The notes: generated by a model from the letters alone, not told the origin. A DNA stretch of 39,725 bases from Oscillospiraceae bacterium (GCA_016288755.1 JAEELE010000064.1:1-39725), one strand, 5' to 3'. Shown: positions 7,556 through 16,472, counted from the first letter of the stretch. A program made the numbers and translations.

Positions 7556-9421
7556 TTATGCGTCCGGCAGCTCCTGAATGACCGCATAGAGCTGCTGCGC
7601 GGTCTCCATATTCACGCCGGCGGTCTTTGCGAGCTGCTCCGGGGTCGCCCCCCTGAGCTGCGCGCGGGTCTTATAGGTCAGCAGGAGCTTCTGTGCTTTC
7701 TTCTCGCCGATGCCCGGCACAGAGGTCAGCGTCAGCGAATAGCTCTGCTTTTTGTGCTTCGTTTTCATATAGGTGATCGCATAGCGGTGCACCTCGTCCT
7801 GAATGCGCGTCAGCAGGTGGAATGCCGCCTGCTTTTCTCTGACGGCGATCTCGCCGCCGTTGGTCGCAATGGCTCTGGTGCGGTGCTTTTCGTCCTTCAC
7901 CATGCCGAAGAGTGCGATCGGCAGCCCCGACGCCGCAATGATCGGTGCGATCGCGCCGACATGTGTTTTGCCGCCGTCGAGCAGAATCAGGTCGGGCAGC
8001 ACGCCGAAATCGTTCTTCGGATTTCCGTCCTCGCCGAGATCGTCCTTGCACCTGAAATATTCGTCCAGGCGCCTGCGGATGACCTCCTGCATCGAGGCGT
8101 AGTCGTCCTGCCCGTGGCTCTCCTTGATCGAGAAGCGGCGGTAGGCTTTTTTGAGCGGGCGTCCGTTCTCAAAGACGACCATGCCCGCGACCATCGCCGC
8201 GGAGGAGAGATTCGAGATATCGTAGGATTCAATGCGCACGGGGGGCTTTTCCAGCCCGAGCACGCGGGCGAGCTCCTCGAGCGCCTGCACCTCCTTGCCG
8301 GTGCGTCCGGCAGAGATCGAGAGCTTTTCGGCGGCGTTTTCGCGCGCCCGCTCGACCAGCCGGTGCCTTGTGCCGCGCTGCGGCTGCCCGATCGTGACAT
8401 TGCGCCCGGCACGCTCAGTCAGCAGTGCGGTCAGGAGCTCGGGCTCTGCGGGCATCGTCTCCAGCAGAATGACTTTGGGCAGGTCCTCGCCGCTTTTTCC
8501 GCTGTAATACTGCGTGAGGAAGTCGTCGAGCGGCTGCTCGGAGAGCGCGTCTGCGGAGACGGAAAAGCTGCTCTGATCGCAGAGCCGTCCGCCGCGGTAG
8601 ATCAGCACGGAAAAGACCGTTGTGCCGTTGTGCTCCGCGGTGCCGATCACGTCGGTGTCGGTGCGCACGGCGTCCATGATGTCCTGCTTTTCGCCCGCCT
8701 TGCGGATCGCCTGAATGCGGTCGCGGAGCCTTGCCGCCTCCTCGAAGTCGAGGCGCTCGGCGGCATCACGCATCCGCTGCTCCAGCTCGGAGACCGTGCG
8801 GTCGCCGCCGTTTCTGACAAAGCGCACCGCATCGGCAATGATCTCCGCATATTTGTCCTCGGGGATATCCCCGCGGCAGACGCCCATGCACTGCCCGATG
8901 TGGTAATTCAGGCAGGGGCGCTGCTTGCGGAAGCTTTCGGGGAATGCTTTTTTGCAGGTCGGCAGCCGGAAGATGCGGTTGACCGCCGTGACGGTCTGCC
9001 GCGCGGTGAATCCGCTCATATAGGGTCCGAGATAGGTGCCGCCGTCCTCGGTGATATGCAGCTCCGCCGTGATCTTTGCATATGGCGGGGCAGAGATTTT
9101 GATATAGTGATAGCCCTTGTCGTCCTTGAGCAGAATGTTGTAGGGCGGCTTGTGCTGCTTGATCAGCGAGCACTCGAGGATCAGCGCCTCGTATTCCGAG
9201 CCCGTGACGATGAAATCATAGTCATAGACCTGCGAGACCATTTTCGCGGTCTTGGGCGTGTGGTCGGGGTGGTCGCGGAAATAGCTCGTGACGCGGTTTC
9301 TGAGGCTCTTTGCCTTGCCGATATAGATGATCCTGCCCTGTGCGTTCTTCATGATATACACACCGGGCGAGAGCGTCAGCGCGGCGGTCTTCTGCTGTAA
9401 ATAGGGCAGCCTCGGATTCAT
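7556..9421 (-). CDS. uvrC: UvrABC system protein C (excinuclease subunit)
   Basis: Makes both incisions in nucleotide excision repair after UvrA/UvrB damage recognition. The 621 residues match the family. Visible domains are the GIY-YIG nuclease (Gly20-Val21-Tyr22, Tyr33-Ile34-Gly35, Arg41), a Cys-rich segment (LNYHIGQCMGVCRG), the UVR motif at ~205-240 (LDFEEAARLRDRI) that binds UvrB, the RNase H-like C-terminal nuclease (ESYDISNLSS; DLILLDGGKTHVG), and the helix-hairpin-helix near 570 (SVPGIGEKKAQKLL). Its ATG overlaps the stop of the upstream membrane-protein gene as ATGA, indicating coupled translation. Confidence 0.97.
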   Translation of the reverse strand: MNPRLPYLQQKTAALTLSPGVYIMKNAQGRIIYIGKAKSLRNRVTSYFRDHPDHTPKTAKMVSQVYDYDFIVTGSEYEALILECSLIKQHKPPYNILLKDDKGYHYIKISAPPYAKITAELHITEDGGTYLGPYMSGFTARQTVTAVNRIFRLPTCKKAFPESFRKQRPCLNYHIGQCMGVCRGDIPEDKYAEIIADAVRFVRNGGDRTVSELEQRMRDAAERLDFEEAARLRDRIQAIRKAGEKQDIMDAVRTDTDVIGTAEHNGTTVFSVLIYRGGRLCDQSSFSVSADALSEQPLDDFLTQYYSGKSGEDLPKVILLETMPAEPELLTALLTERAGRNVTIGQPQRGTRHRLVERARENAAEKLSISAGRTGKEVQALEELARVLGLEKPPVRIESYDISNLSSAAMVAGMVVFENGRPLKKAYRRFSIKESHGQDDYASMQEVIRRRLDEYFRCKDDLGEDGNPKNDFGVLPDLILLDGGKTHVGAIAPIIAASGLPIALFGMVKDEKHRTRAIATNGGEIAVREKQAAFHLLTRIQDEVHRYAITYMKTKHKKQSYSLTLTSVPGIGEKKAQKLLLTYKTRAQLRGATPEQLAKTAGVNMETAQQLYAVIQELPDA

Positions 9422-10374
9422 TTGCCCTCACCGCCGTCCTCTTCTTCGTCGCCGTCATCCTCGTAATCGTCGTCATCGTATTCGTCATCGTCGTCGAAAT
9501 CGTCGTCGAAATCATCGTCCTCATCCTGCACGCCGAATTCGTATTCAAACTTCTCCTGCTCATCGGTGAGGACAAGCTGCTCCTCTCCGGTGATGCGGTC
9601 TGCGGCATCCTTCGCAAGCTGCCGGACCGTTCTGCGCTCCTTCTTGGGCTTTTCCTGCAGCAGCGGCGAATCGGTGAACATCGTCGTCGAGAAGCTGGTG
9701 ACCTTCGCGCGGTCGCCGTGGCAGTCGACATCGACCTCCTCGTTGACGAGCTGGCGGTGCATGGTAAGGAAGAAGAAAATGTACGCAAATGCGTTGATCA
9801 GCACGCTCGAATAGACACGCAGCCCGGCAATGCCCGGCAGCATGCCCGCCAGACAGATGCTGACCGTGACCGCGACAATGAGCTGCACGCGCCTGTTCTG
9901 CGGGTCGAGCTGGATCAGAGAAAAGGCGACGGCAGCCGAGCCGATCGCATGCGTGATGATCAGCGCAAGCGAGAGCCCGTTATACGGGATAAAGGGGAGC
10001 AGCTCAAATTCCAGCAGCATCAGCAGCACCTCGATGCTGATATAGACCGGCAGCAGAATCTTGAGCAGCGTGCGCGCACGCATCAGCTTGTCCATCCAGA
10101 TCACGCTGAGAATGAACAGCATGAAGCCCATGACCTCGACCGTATATGCGACGACCTCGAAGGGGATCACAAATTTGCCGAATTTTGCCAGTGAGTAGTA
10201 GTAGATCAGACAGATGACAATGAAAATGACAAAGAGCAGATTCGCAATGAAGCCGAGCTTCATGCAGTCGATCAGCGTGTAGTCGCGGATGATCTCCCGC
10301 GCGGTGCGCTTTTCGGTCTGCGGCGGCTCCTCCTTCGGCGGAAGCGTCCGCTTCGGTTCCTTATGCTTTGACAT
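9418..10374 (-). CDS. Polytopic membrane protein with long Asp/Glu tail
   Basis: A 318-residue protein I cannot assign to a family. A Lys/Pro-rich cytoplasmic N-terminus (~35 residues) is followed by about six hydrophobic helices between residues ~40 and ~205, such as LGFIANLLFVIFIVICLIYY and LSLALIITHAIGSAAVAFSL. A soluble region then ends in a ~35-residue tail made almost only of Asp and Glu (EDDDFDDDFDDDDEYDDDDY). The tail is encoded by GAT/GAC repeats. The start at 10374 has GGGAGG five bases upstream. It sits 26 bases after purD, and its stop overlaps the uvrC start by 4 bases. The acidic tail could bind cations or basic proteins (inference). Confidence 0.8.
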   Translation of the reverse strand: MSKHKEPKRTLPPKEEPPQTEKRTAREIIRDYTLIDCMKLGFIANLLFVIFIVICLIYYYSLAKFGKFVIPFEVVAYTVEVMGFMLFILSVIWMDKLMRARTLLKILLPVYISIEVLLMLLEFELLPFIPYNGLSLALIITHAIGSAAVAFSLIQLDPQNRRVQLIVAVTVSICLAGMLPGIAGLRVYSSVLINAFAYIFFFLTMHRQLVNEEVDVDCHGDRAKVTSFSTTMFTDSPLLQEKPKKERRTVRQLAKDAADRITGEEQLVLTDEQEKFEYEFGVQDEDDDFDDDFDDDDEYDDDDYEDDGDEEEDGGEGK

Positions 10375-10400
10375 AGACGCCTCCCTTCCGTGTTCTGCGG

Positions 10401-11681
10401 TTATTTTGCGGCAAGTGCGCGCTTGCCGATGTCGGTGCGGTAATGCACGCCCTCAAAGGACACCCCTGCAGCCGCCTTGTATGCGGCGTCAAGCGCCTTC
10501 TGCAGCGTCTCGCCGCTCGCCGTGATGCCGAGCACCCGGCCGCCGGCAGTCAGGAATTCGCCGGAATCGGAGAGCTTCGTGCCCGCGTGATACACAGCGG
10601 CGCCCTCGCACTGCCCCTTTTCGTCGAGCCCGGTGATGACCTTGCCCGTCTCATATTTCTCCGGATAGCCGCCGCTTGCGAGAATGACGCAGGCGCAGGC
10701 GCCCTTGTTCCATGTGACGGACAGATCGCCCAGACGCACATCCTCGACCGCCTCCATGATATCGAGCAGATCGGTGTGGAGCATCGGCAGTACGACCTGT
10801 GTCTCCGGGTCGCCGAAGCGGCAGTTGTATTCGATCACCTTCGGACCGTACGGGGTCAGCATCAGCCCGAAATAGAGACAGCCGCGGAACGTGCGGTTTT
10901 CGCCGTTCATCGCGTGCATGGTCGGCAGGAAGATCTCGCGCATGCACTGGTCGGCGATCTCTCTGGTGTAGTAGGGATTCGGGGAGACCGTGCCCATGCC
11001 GCCGGTATTCTTGCCGCGGTCGCCGTCGAGGGCACGCTTGTGATCCATCGAGGAGACCATCGGCAGCACCGTTTCGCCGTCGGTGAAGGCGAGCACGGAG
11101 ACCTCCGGACCGGTGAGAAATTCCTCAATGACGACCTTTGCGCCGCTCTCGCCGAAGATGCGGTCCTCCATGATCGCGTGCACCGCCTCGACCGCCTCGT
11201 CCTCGCTCTGCGCGATGATGACGCCCTTGCCCAGTGCCAGCCCGTCCGCCTTGACAACGGTCGGGTAGGTGTTCTGCGCGCGGATATAGGCGATCGCCTG
11301 CTCTGCGCTGTCAAACACCTCGTATTTCGCGGTCGGGATGCCGTATTTCTTCATCAGATTTTTCGAGAACACCTTGCTGCCCTCGATGATCGCCGCCCGT
11401 TTGGACGGTCCGAACACCTTGAAGCCGTTTTCGCGCAGCAGGTCCGCCATTCCCATGACCAGCGGGTCATCCGGTGCGACAAAGACCCAATCGACTGCGA
11501 GCTCCTTGGCAAGCGCGAGCATGCCGTCCAGATCGGTCGCCTTGACCGCATGGCAGACCGCAAACTTTGCGATGCCTCCGTTTCCGGGCGCACAGTGCAG
11601 CTCGGTGACACGCGGGCTCGCTGCGAGCTTCATGACGATGGCGTGCTCTCTGCCGCCGCCGCCGACTACAAGAATTTTCAT
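10401..11681 (-). CDS. purD: Phosphoribosylamine-glycine ligase (GAR synthetase)
   Basis: Second step of de novo purine synthesis: joins glycine to phosphoribosylamine with ATP. The 426 residues begin MKILVVGGGGREHAI, the family's N-terminal nucleotide-fold signature, and contain the ATP-grasp elements KADGLALGKGVI and the signature region DRGKNTGGMGTVSPNPYYT, then FRGCLYFGLMLT and EYNCRFGDPETQ. The start at 11681 is set by this N-terminus, with AAAGGAA ten bases upstream; an upstream extension would run through the GC-rich hairpin gap. It follows the histidine phosphatase gene across 111 bases. Confidence 0.97.
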   Translation of the reverse strand: MKILVVGGGGREHAIVMKLAASPRVTELHCAPGNGGIAKFAVCHAVKATDLDGMLALAKELAVDWVFVAPDDPLVMGMADLLRENGFKVFGPSKRAAIIEGSKVFSKNLMKKYGIPTAKYEVFDSAEQAIAYIRAQNTYPTVVKADGLALGKGVIIAQSEDEAVEAVHAIMEDRIFGESGAKVVIEEFLTGPEVSVLAFTDGETVLPMVSSMDHKRALDGDRGKNTGGMGTVSPNPYYTREIADQCMREIFLPTMHAMNGENRTFRGCLYFGLMLTPYGPKVIEYNCRFGDPETQVVLPMLHTDLLDIMEAVEDVRLGDLSVTWNKGACACVILASGGYPEKYETGKVITGLDEKGQCEGAAVYHAGTKLSDSGEFLTAGGRVLGITASGETLQKALDAAYKAAAGVSFEGVHYRTDIGKRALAAK

Positions 11682-11708
11682 AGGTTTCTGGTTCCTTTCA
11701 AAAAGGTA

Positions 11709-11776
11709 TCCGCTTTGCGGATGATTCTGAATGGGGCTCCGCCCCAAGCCCCCGCCGGGGACGCAGTCCCCGGACC
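11709..11776. repeat. GC-rich multi-hairpin intergenic element
   Basis: The gap before purD holds three adjacent perfect hairpins: TCCGC-TTT-GCGGA, GGGGC-TCC-GCCCC (11733-11745) and CCGGGGAC-GCA-GTCCCCGG (11755-11773), then ACCCC that can pair back to GGGG. There is no T-run on the minus strand. It resembles the GGGGCTCCGCCCC-type extragenic palindromes seen in some Firmicutes; role unknown (RNA stability or attenuation are options). Confidence 0.75.
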
Positions 11777-11792
11777 CCATTACGGGAGAGGA

Positions 11793-12347
11793 TTATCCGA
11801 GGCATTCCAACGGTAATTCCCGGATTTCGCAATAGTGAATTTTTTTCAGCGAAGGGGTATTCAGCAGCGCGCGCATGATGCCGCCGTGACAGACGATCAG
11901 CAGCTTGCCGATATCGGTGCGCTCCAGATAGGGCTTCAGCGCCTGCAATGCCCTTGCGCGGAGCTGTGCATGGGTCTCCCAGCCGGTGTAGGTATCGCCG
12001 GGCTTGGGCACACCGCCGTTTGCCTTGTATTCCTCCCAGCGCGCGCGGATCTCCTTTTGCGATACCGCCTCGTGATCGGTGCGCGGCAGCCATTCATAGA
12101 TGCCGACCGCCACCTCGATCGGGCAGTCAATCCGGCGGGAGATGATCGCCGCGGTGTGCAGCGCTCTGGGGTAGGGCGAGGAGACGATCAGGTCGGCACC
12201 CTGCAGACGCGGGTCCTTCGCCGCCGCCTCTGCCTGCGCGATGCCCGCCGCCGTGAGCTGCCCGAGCTCCGCGCCCATGCCCGGCAGCCCGAGCGCCTCG
12301 GTGTCCGCATAGGTCGGCTCGCCGTGGCGAATGAGGTAGATGTTCAA
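11793..12347 (-). CDS. Histidine phosphatase family protein
   Basis: A 184-residue phosphatase of the phosphoglycerate mutase-like/CobC superfamily. The catalytic RHG is at residues 7-9 (MNIYLIRHGEPTYADTE), and the second histidine lies in LLIVCHGGIMRALLNTP; the substrate acid (Glu/Asp) lies around IEVAVGIYEW. I choose the TTG at 12347 because AAAGGGGC lies at proper spacing and the family begins directly with this strand. A GTG at 12389 would add 14 residues and sit immediately after the AICAR formyltransferase stop. Substrate unknown; its place between two purine genes would suit a nucleotide or sugar-phosphate phosphatase, but this is inference. Confidence 0.85.
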   Translation of the reverse strand: MNIYLIRHGEPTYADTEALGLPGMGAELGQLTAAGIAQAEAAAKDPRLQGADLIVSSPYPRALHTAAIISRRIDCPIEVAVGIYEWLPRTDHEAVSQKEIRARWEEYKANGGVPKPGDTYTGWETHAQLRARALQALKPYLERTDIGKLLIVCHGGIMRALLNTPSLKKIHYCEIRELPLECLG

Positions 12348-12389
12348 TAGGATGCCCCTTTCTTGCTCCGGGACCGGAGACTGCCGCAC

Positions 12390-13574
12390 TCAGTGGTGGA
12401 ACAGTCTCAGCCCGCAGAATGCCATTGCAATGCCGTACTTATTGCACTGTGCGATGACGAGGTCGTCGCGGATGGAGCCGCCCGGCTCGACGATGAACTC
12501 CACGCCCGACTTATGCGCGCGGTCGATGTTGTCCGGGAACGGGAAGAACGCATCGGAGCCGAGGCAGACGCCCGTGTTCTGTGCGATCCAAGCCTGCCGC
12601 TCCTCCTTCGTGAAGACCGGCGGCTTCTCGGTGAACACGCGCTCCCACTCGCCGTCCGCGAGAATGTCCATGTAGTCCTCGCCGATGTAGAGGTCGATCG
12701 CGTTGTCGCGGTCGGGGCGCTTGATGTCATCGCGGAACGGGAGGCTCAGCACCTGCGGCGCCTGTCTCAGCCACCAGTTGTCCGCCTTCTGACCGGCGAG
12801 ACGGGTGCAGTGAATACGCGACTGCTGTCCCGCGCCGATGCCGATTGCCTGACCGTCCTTGACATAGCACACCGAATTGGACTGCGTATATTTCAGCGTA
12901 ATCAGCGAGATCAGCAGGTCAAATTTCTTGTCGTCGGGGATATTTTTGTTCTCGGTGACAATATTCGAGAGCATGGTATCGGCGTTGATCGCAAGGTCGT
13001 TTCTGCCCTGCTCGAAGGTCACGCCGAAGACCTCCTTGTGCTCGACCTTCGGCGGCTCATAGTCCGGGTCGATCTGCACAATGTTGTAATTGCCCTTGCG
13101 CTTGGTCTTGAGAATGGCAAGCGCCTCCTCGGTATAGCCCGGGGCAATGATGCCGTCGGAGACCTCTCTTGCGATCAGCGTCGCAGTGATCGCGTCGCAC
13201 TCGTCGGAGAGGGAGATCCAGTCGCCGAAGGAGGACATTCTGTCCGCGCCGCGTGCTCTTGCGTAGGCACATGCCAGCGGCGAGAGCTCACCGAGATCGT
13301 CGACGAAATAGATCTTCTTCAGCGTGTCGGAGAGCGGTCTGCCGATCGCTGCGCCTGCCGGAGAGACATGCTTGAAGGAGGTCGCAGCGGGCATGCCGGT
13401 CGCAGCCTTGAGCTCGCGGACAAGCTGCCAGCCGTTGAAGGCGTCGAGCAGATTGATATACCCGGGATTGCCCGAGAGCACCGTGATCGGCAGTGCGCTG
13501 CCGTCATTCATATAGATGCGCGCAGGCTTCTGATTGGGGTTGCAGCCATACTTCAAAAGACGTTCGGTTTCCAT
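12390..13574 (-). CDS. purH: AICAR formyltransferase (PurH formyltransferase half, stand-alone)
   Basis: Transfers the formyl group from 10-formyl-THF to AICAR, giving FAICAR, the ninth step of purine synthesis. At 394 residues it has only the formyltransferase half of PurH; the MGS-like IMP cyclohydrolase half is absent. Signature residues are readable: NPNQKPARI near the N-terminus, the catalytic Lys68-His69 (TSFKHVSPAG), SNSVCYVKDGQAIGIGAGQQ, SDAFFPFPDN and the C-terminal EPGGSIRDDLV with GLRLFHH. The start at 13574 (METERLLKYG) has AAAGG upstream. The missing cyclisation step is supplied by the PurO-type gene at 16612-17343 in the same operon. Stand-alone versions have been called purV; I use purH as the familiar name. 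Confidence 0.93.
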   Translation of the reverse strand: METERLLKYGCNPNQKPARIYMNDGSALPITVLSGNPGYINLLDAFNGWQLVRELKAATGMPAATSFKHVSPAGAAIGRPLSDTLKKIYFVDDLGELSPLACAYARARGADRMSSFGDWISLSDECDAITATLIAREVSDGIIAPGYTEEALAILKTKRKGNYNIVQIDPDYEPPKVEHKEVFGVTFEQGRNDLAINADTMLSNIVTENKNIPDDKKFDLLISLITLKYTQSNSVCYVKDGQAIGIGAGQQSRIHCTRLAGQKADNWWLRQAPQVLSLPFRDDIKRPDRDNAIDLYIGEDYMDILADGEWERVFTEKPPVFTKEERQAWIAQNTGVCLGSDAFFPFPDNIDRAHKSGVEFIVEPGGSIRDDLVIAQCNKYGIAMAFCGLRLFHH

Positions 13575-13611
13575 TGTGTTCGACCTTTCCGCGGCATTGC
13601 CGCAATGTATT

Positions 13612-14169
13612 TCACCAGTGATATACCACATGGGCTTTGAATTTGGAAAATACGCTTCCGCGTGAGCAGACTGCCTCGGTGACGATGCCGGGCACGACCT
13701 CGACCTCTGTGACCAGATGCAGCACCGGGTCCTTGGTCAGGAGCGCCTCTCTGTGCTCAAATGCCCCGTAGGCGGCGATGAGCAGCGGCTGCACGCCGGG
13801 CTCGAGCAAAAAGACAGCCGAGCGCGGTGTTTTGTCCGCACGGAGCACCGTGTAGCCCAGCGCTGTGCAGAAGACGTAGTCTGAGCCGTCTGCCATGCAG
13901 AAGAGCCCGCTCCCGCCCGGCACGGTCACCAGAAGCATGCCGATCTCCGGCTGCACCAGTGCGCGCAGCGCATTGAGCTGCATCTGCGCGGGCTCGGGCG
14001 TATTGGGAAACGGGATATATCCGCGGCTGTTTCGTGCCGCTTCGACTGCCGCGACCGCTTCGGTCAGATAGCTGCGCGGCTGCAGCGGCGGGCAGCTGTT
14101 CAGGATCGCACGCAGTGCCGTGAATCTGCCGCAGCTCCCCGCCTCTGTGATCGCGTTGAGATAATCCAT
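13612..14169 (-). CDS. Protein of unknown function, 185 residues
   Basis: Not recognised. It is a soluble alpha/beta protein without signal peptide. It opens with a helical stretch (MDYLNAITEAGSCGRFTALR) and continues with beta-rich segments (PEIGMLLVTVPGGSGLFCMA; RSAVFLLEPGVQPLLIAAYG). Its ATG lies one base after the stop of the upstream Fn3-like surface protein gene (TAAGATG), so the two are translationally coupled. The AICAR formyltransferase follows 37 bases later. A perfect small hairpin, GCGGCA-AT-GCCGC, lies in that gap. Confidence 0.75.
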   Translation of the reverse strand: MDYLNAITEAGSCGRFTALRAILNSCPPLQPRSYLTEAVAAVEAARNSRGYIPFPNTPEPAQMQLNALRALVQPEIGMLLVTVPGGSGLFCMADGSDYVFCTALGYTVLRADKTPRSAVFLLEPGVQPLLIAAYGAFEHREALLTKDPVLHLVTEVEVVPGIVTEAVCSRGSVFSKFKAHVVYHW

Positions 14170-14170
14170 C

Positions 14171-15487
14171 TTATTTCTGCCCCTGCGACTGCTTGTCCTG
14201 ATCCTTTTTCCGCTTCAGAATCAGGATCACGATGATGACAATGATAATCAGCAGGATGAGCAGCAGCCAGAGAATCCAGACAGAGCCCGGAGTCGGCGGC
14301 TTTTCCTGATAGGGCGTCTGCGAGGTATCGGAGACGCTGCTGTCGGACGGGGGCGGGGTGCTCTGCGTCCCGATCTCATTGGTGCCGAAGGTCAGAACGG
14401 CGGAATTGTCGGTCTCAAAGTCGTCCTGTCCGGGCTGCGAGATGCAGTAGCGGCAGCGCAGCTCGACCGGCGTATCCTTTGTGATCGTCTTGCCCTCCTC
14501 GAGGAGATTGAGCAGTGTGACCTTCATCTCGCCGGCCTTGACGACCCAGTCACCCTGCATCCCCTTCCACTCCTCGGTGCCCTTGACGCGGCACTCGGTG
14601 ATGAGGGAGAGACCGCCGCGGGCTGCACCCAGATCGGTCAGTGTTTTCTGCAGCTCAGCGGGGACGTCGAGCGTAAATGCGATGACCGGCTGCCCGTTGA
14701 ACTCCTCGTCGGTCATGCGCAGGTCGTGTATGACCGGTGCAGCAACGTCGCCGGGCTTGTAGACCTTTGACGACGCGGCGTCCTTGCCGACGGCTGCGAT
14801 CTCCGACCAGTCCGAGGCGACCGTTTTATCGTCGGCACCGGCAAAGCGCTCGGTCACAAGATAGCGCATCCGCACATAGATCGTGTGCTTGGTGAGGTCG
14901 ATCTTCGCATACGAGCCGTCGTCGTCCTTGACGACCTCGTACTGATCTTCCTTCAGCACATCCTTCCAGCCCGGAGCGTCATGCCATTCATCGTGGTTCC
15001 CGTACCATGTGGTATCCGTCGGGTCGCTGATATTGCCCATATAGCGGAATACCCAGTCCTCCGTGACTGTATCCGCGCCCTCCAGAAAGCTGGTGTACGC
15101 CCAGTCGCCGAGGTGCTGCTTATGTTCCGCGTCATAGCCGTCGGTATCCCAGTACTGGTTGTAGTGCCAGTCGTCCTGCGTGTCAATCGACCAGTCCATC
15201 TGCGCGGTGTACCACAGATCGTCAAAGCCCGCCGCATTGAGCTCCTCCACGGCGGCGTCATGGGTCTCCGGGTCTGCCATTTTCGCAGACCACGCGCTCA
15301 TGGAATTGTTCTTGCTCCATGCGACGCTGCAGGTGTTGGCAGAATCGCTGCCTTCCTGATAGGTGATCGCGACATTCCGGGGCGGCGTCAGCTCAAACGG
15401 CAGCTTTTCCGGCGCAGCGGCAGCGGGCATCACGAAGGATGCCGCTGCCGTCAGCGCGGAAATCACAAACGATACGACTTTTTTCAT
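14171..15487 (-). CDS. Exported, C-terminally anchored surface protein with Fn3-like domains
   Basis: 438 residues. A clear signal peptide (MKKVVSFVISALTAAASFVM, then PAAAA) begins the chain. The first ~230 mature residues start like a fibronectin type III fold (PPRNVAITYQE; CSVAWSKNN) and end with the typical VRMRYLV and SDWSEIAAVG strands; a long Trp/Asp/Tyr-rich insertion (WDTDGYDAEHKQHLGDWAYT) sits in between. A second beta domain follows (DVAAPVIHDLRMTDEEFNGQ). Then come a Ser/Pro/Thr linker, one C-terminal membrane helix (WILWLLLILLIIIVIIVILI) and a basic KRKK tail, so most of it faces outside. RBS AGGAG is six bases before the ATG at 15487. The Fn3 assignment is from pattern only; binding partner unknown. 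Confidence 0.8.
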   Translation of the reverse strand: MKKVVSFVISALTAAASFVMPAAAAPEKLPFELTPPRNVAITYQEGSDSANTCSVAWSKNNSMSAWSAKMADPETHDAAVEELNAAGFDDLWYTAQMDWSIDTQDDWHYNQYWDTDGYDAEHKQHLGDWAYTSFLEGADTVTEDWVFRYMGNISDPTDTTWYGNHDEWHDAPGWKDVLKEDQYEVVKDDDGSYAKIDLTKHTIYVRMRYLVTERFAGADDKTVASDWSEIAAVGKDAASSKVYKPGDVAAPVIHDLRMTDEEFNGQPVIAFTLDVPAELQKTLTDLGAARGGLSLITECRVKGTEEWKGMQGDWVVKAGEMKVTLLNLLEEGKTITKDTPVELRCRYCISQPGQDDFETDNSAVLTFGTNEIGTQSTPPPSDSSVSDTSQTPYQEKPPTPGSVWILWLLLILLIIIVIIVILILKRKKDQDKQSQGQK

Positions 15488-15497
15488 CGCAGTCTCC

Positions 15498-16472
15498 TTA
15501 TCCGAACAGCCCGCCGAGCAGTCCGCCGAGTCCGCCGGATTTCTTCTGCGGCTCCGGCTTCTTGTAGTCATAGCCGCCGTAGGGATTGTCGTGATTGAAG
15601 TAGATGCTCGGGGACTCCGAGCCGCCCTCGAAGCAGTGTTCGGTATCCACATGGCAGCTCACGCCGTTGATGCGCTTGTAGAGATGCTCGTCAGAGGGAT
15701 ACTGACCCTCCTGCTTGAAGCCTGCGCTCTTGACCAGCGCGCGGTAAGCCTCGACCGCCTGCTCTGCCGAACGGCTGTCGGGAAACTCCGCGCCGAACAT
15801 GATCGCGCCGTCGAGCTGTTCAATCTGGAAATCCTTGCCGCCGCAGCTCCAGACCGGGAATTCCGGCATCAGCTCCTGCCATTTTGCGAGGACAGCCGCG
15901 TCCTTGTCCGCCTGTGCCTGCTCCTCCATGAGGGCAGCGGGCAGCTTTTCGCCGCAGCCGGTGCAGAATTTCTGCCCGACCTTGTTCTGCTTGCCGCACT
16001 TGGCGCAGACAAGGCTCTGCGCGACGGTCATTTCCGGCAGCTTTGCGCCGCACTTGGGGCAGAATGCCTCATCTGCCTCGGCTGCCTCACCGCAGCTCGG
16101 ACATACCTTGAGATTCTTTGCGGCGCCGTCCGCCATGCCCTGCATCATCTGCCCGAGCATGCCGAACGCAGATTCCAGCTCCGCCTGAGACGGCATTCCC
16201 GTGCTGCCCGAAGCGGCAGTTCCCTGCGCCTCTGCGGCGGCTGCATTTGCCTCTGCTGCTGCGGCGTTCGCGGCGGCTGCGCTCGCCTGTGCCGCCTGCA
16301 CGCTCGACTGTGCCGCCTGCACGCTCGACTGTGCCGCCTGCGTGATGGAATCGGCTGCCTTCTGTGCGGCTGCGTCTGCGGCAGGCTGCACTGCCTTGCG
16401 CACCGCGCCTCCCACTGCGTCGCTGACCGCGCCGCTGACAGCCTTCTTGATCATATTATCCAACAGTCCCAT
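15498..16472 (-). CDS. Ala-rich double zinc-ribbon protein
   Basis: 324 residues with an unusual build. Residues 1-45 form an amphipathic helix (MGLLDNMIKKAVSGAVSDAV). Residues ~45-85 are an Ala/Gln/Ser-rich segment with a perfect 7-residue duplication (AAQSSVQ twice), likely coiled coil. Two CxxC pairs follow at 124/127/138/141 and 156/159/170/173 (CPSCGEA, FCPKCG; CAKCGKQ, FCTGCG), a double zinc ribbon. The last ~130 residues are an unrecognised domain ending in a Gly-rich tail (SGGLGGLLGGLFG). No membrane helix. The start at 16472 has AAAGGAG upstream. It precedes the surface-protein gene by 10 bases. Function unknown. Confidence 0.8.
   Translation of the reverse strand: MGLLDNMIKKAVSGAVSDAVGGAVRKAVQPAADAAAQKAADSITQAAQSSVQAAQSSVQAAQASAAAANAAAAEANAAAAEAQGTAASGSTGMPSQAELESAFGMLGQMMQGMADGAAKNLKVCPSCGEAAEADEAFCPKCGAKLPEMTVAQSLVCAKCGKQNKVGQKFCTGCGEKLPAALMEEQAQADKDAAVLAKWQELMPEFPVWSCGGKDFQIEQLDGAIMFGAEFPDSRSAEQAVEAYRALVKSAGFKQEGQYPSDEHLYKRINGVSCHVDTEHCFEGGSESPSIYFNHDNPYGGYDYKKPEPQKKSGGLGGLLGGLFG

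Noticed and set aside
7514-9400. 628-residue plus-strand open frame over uvrC
   Set aside because: Antisense of an intact UvrC; no recognisable domain or ribosome binding site.
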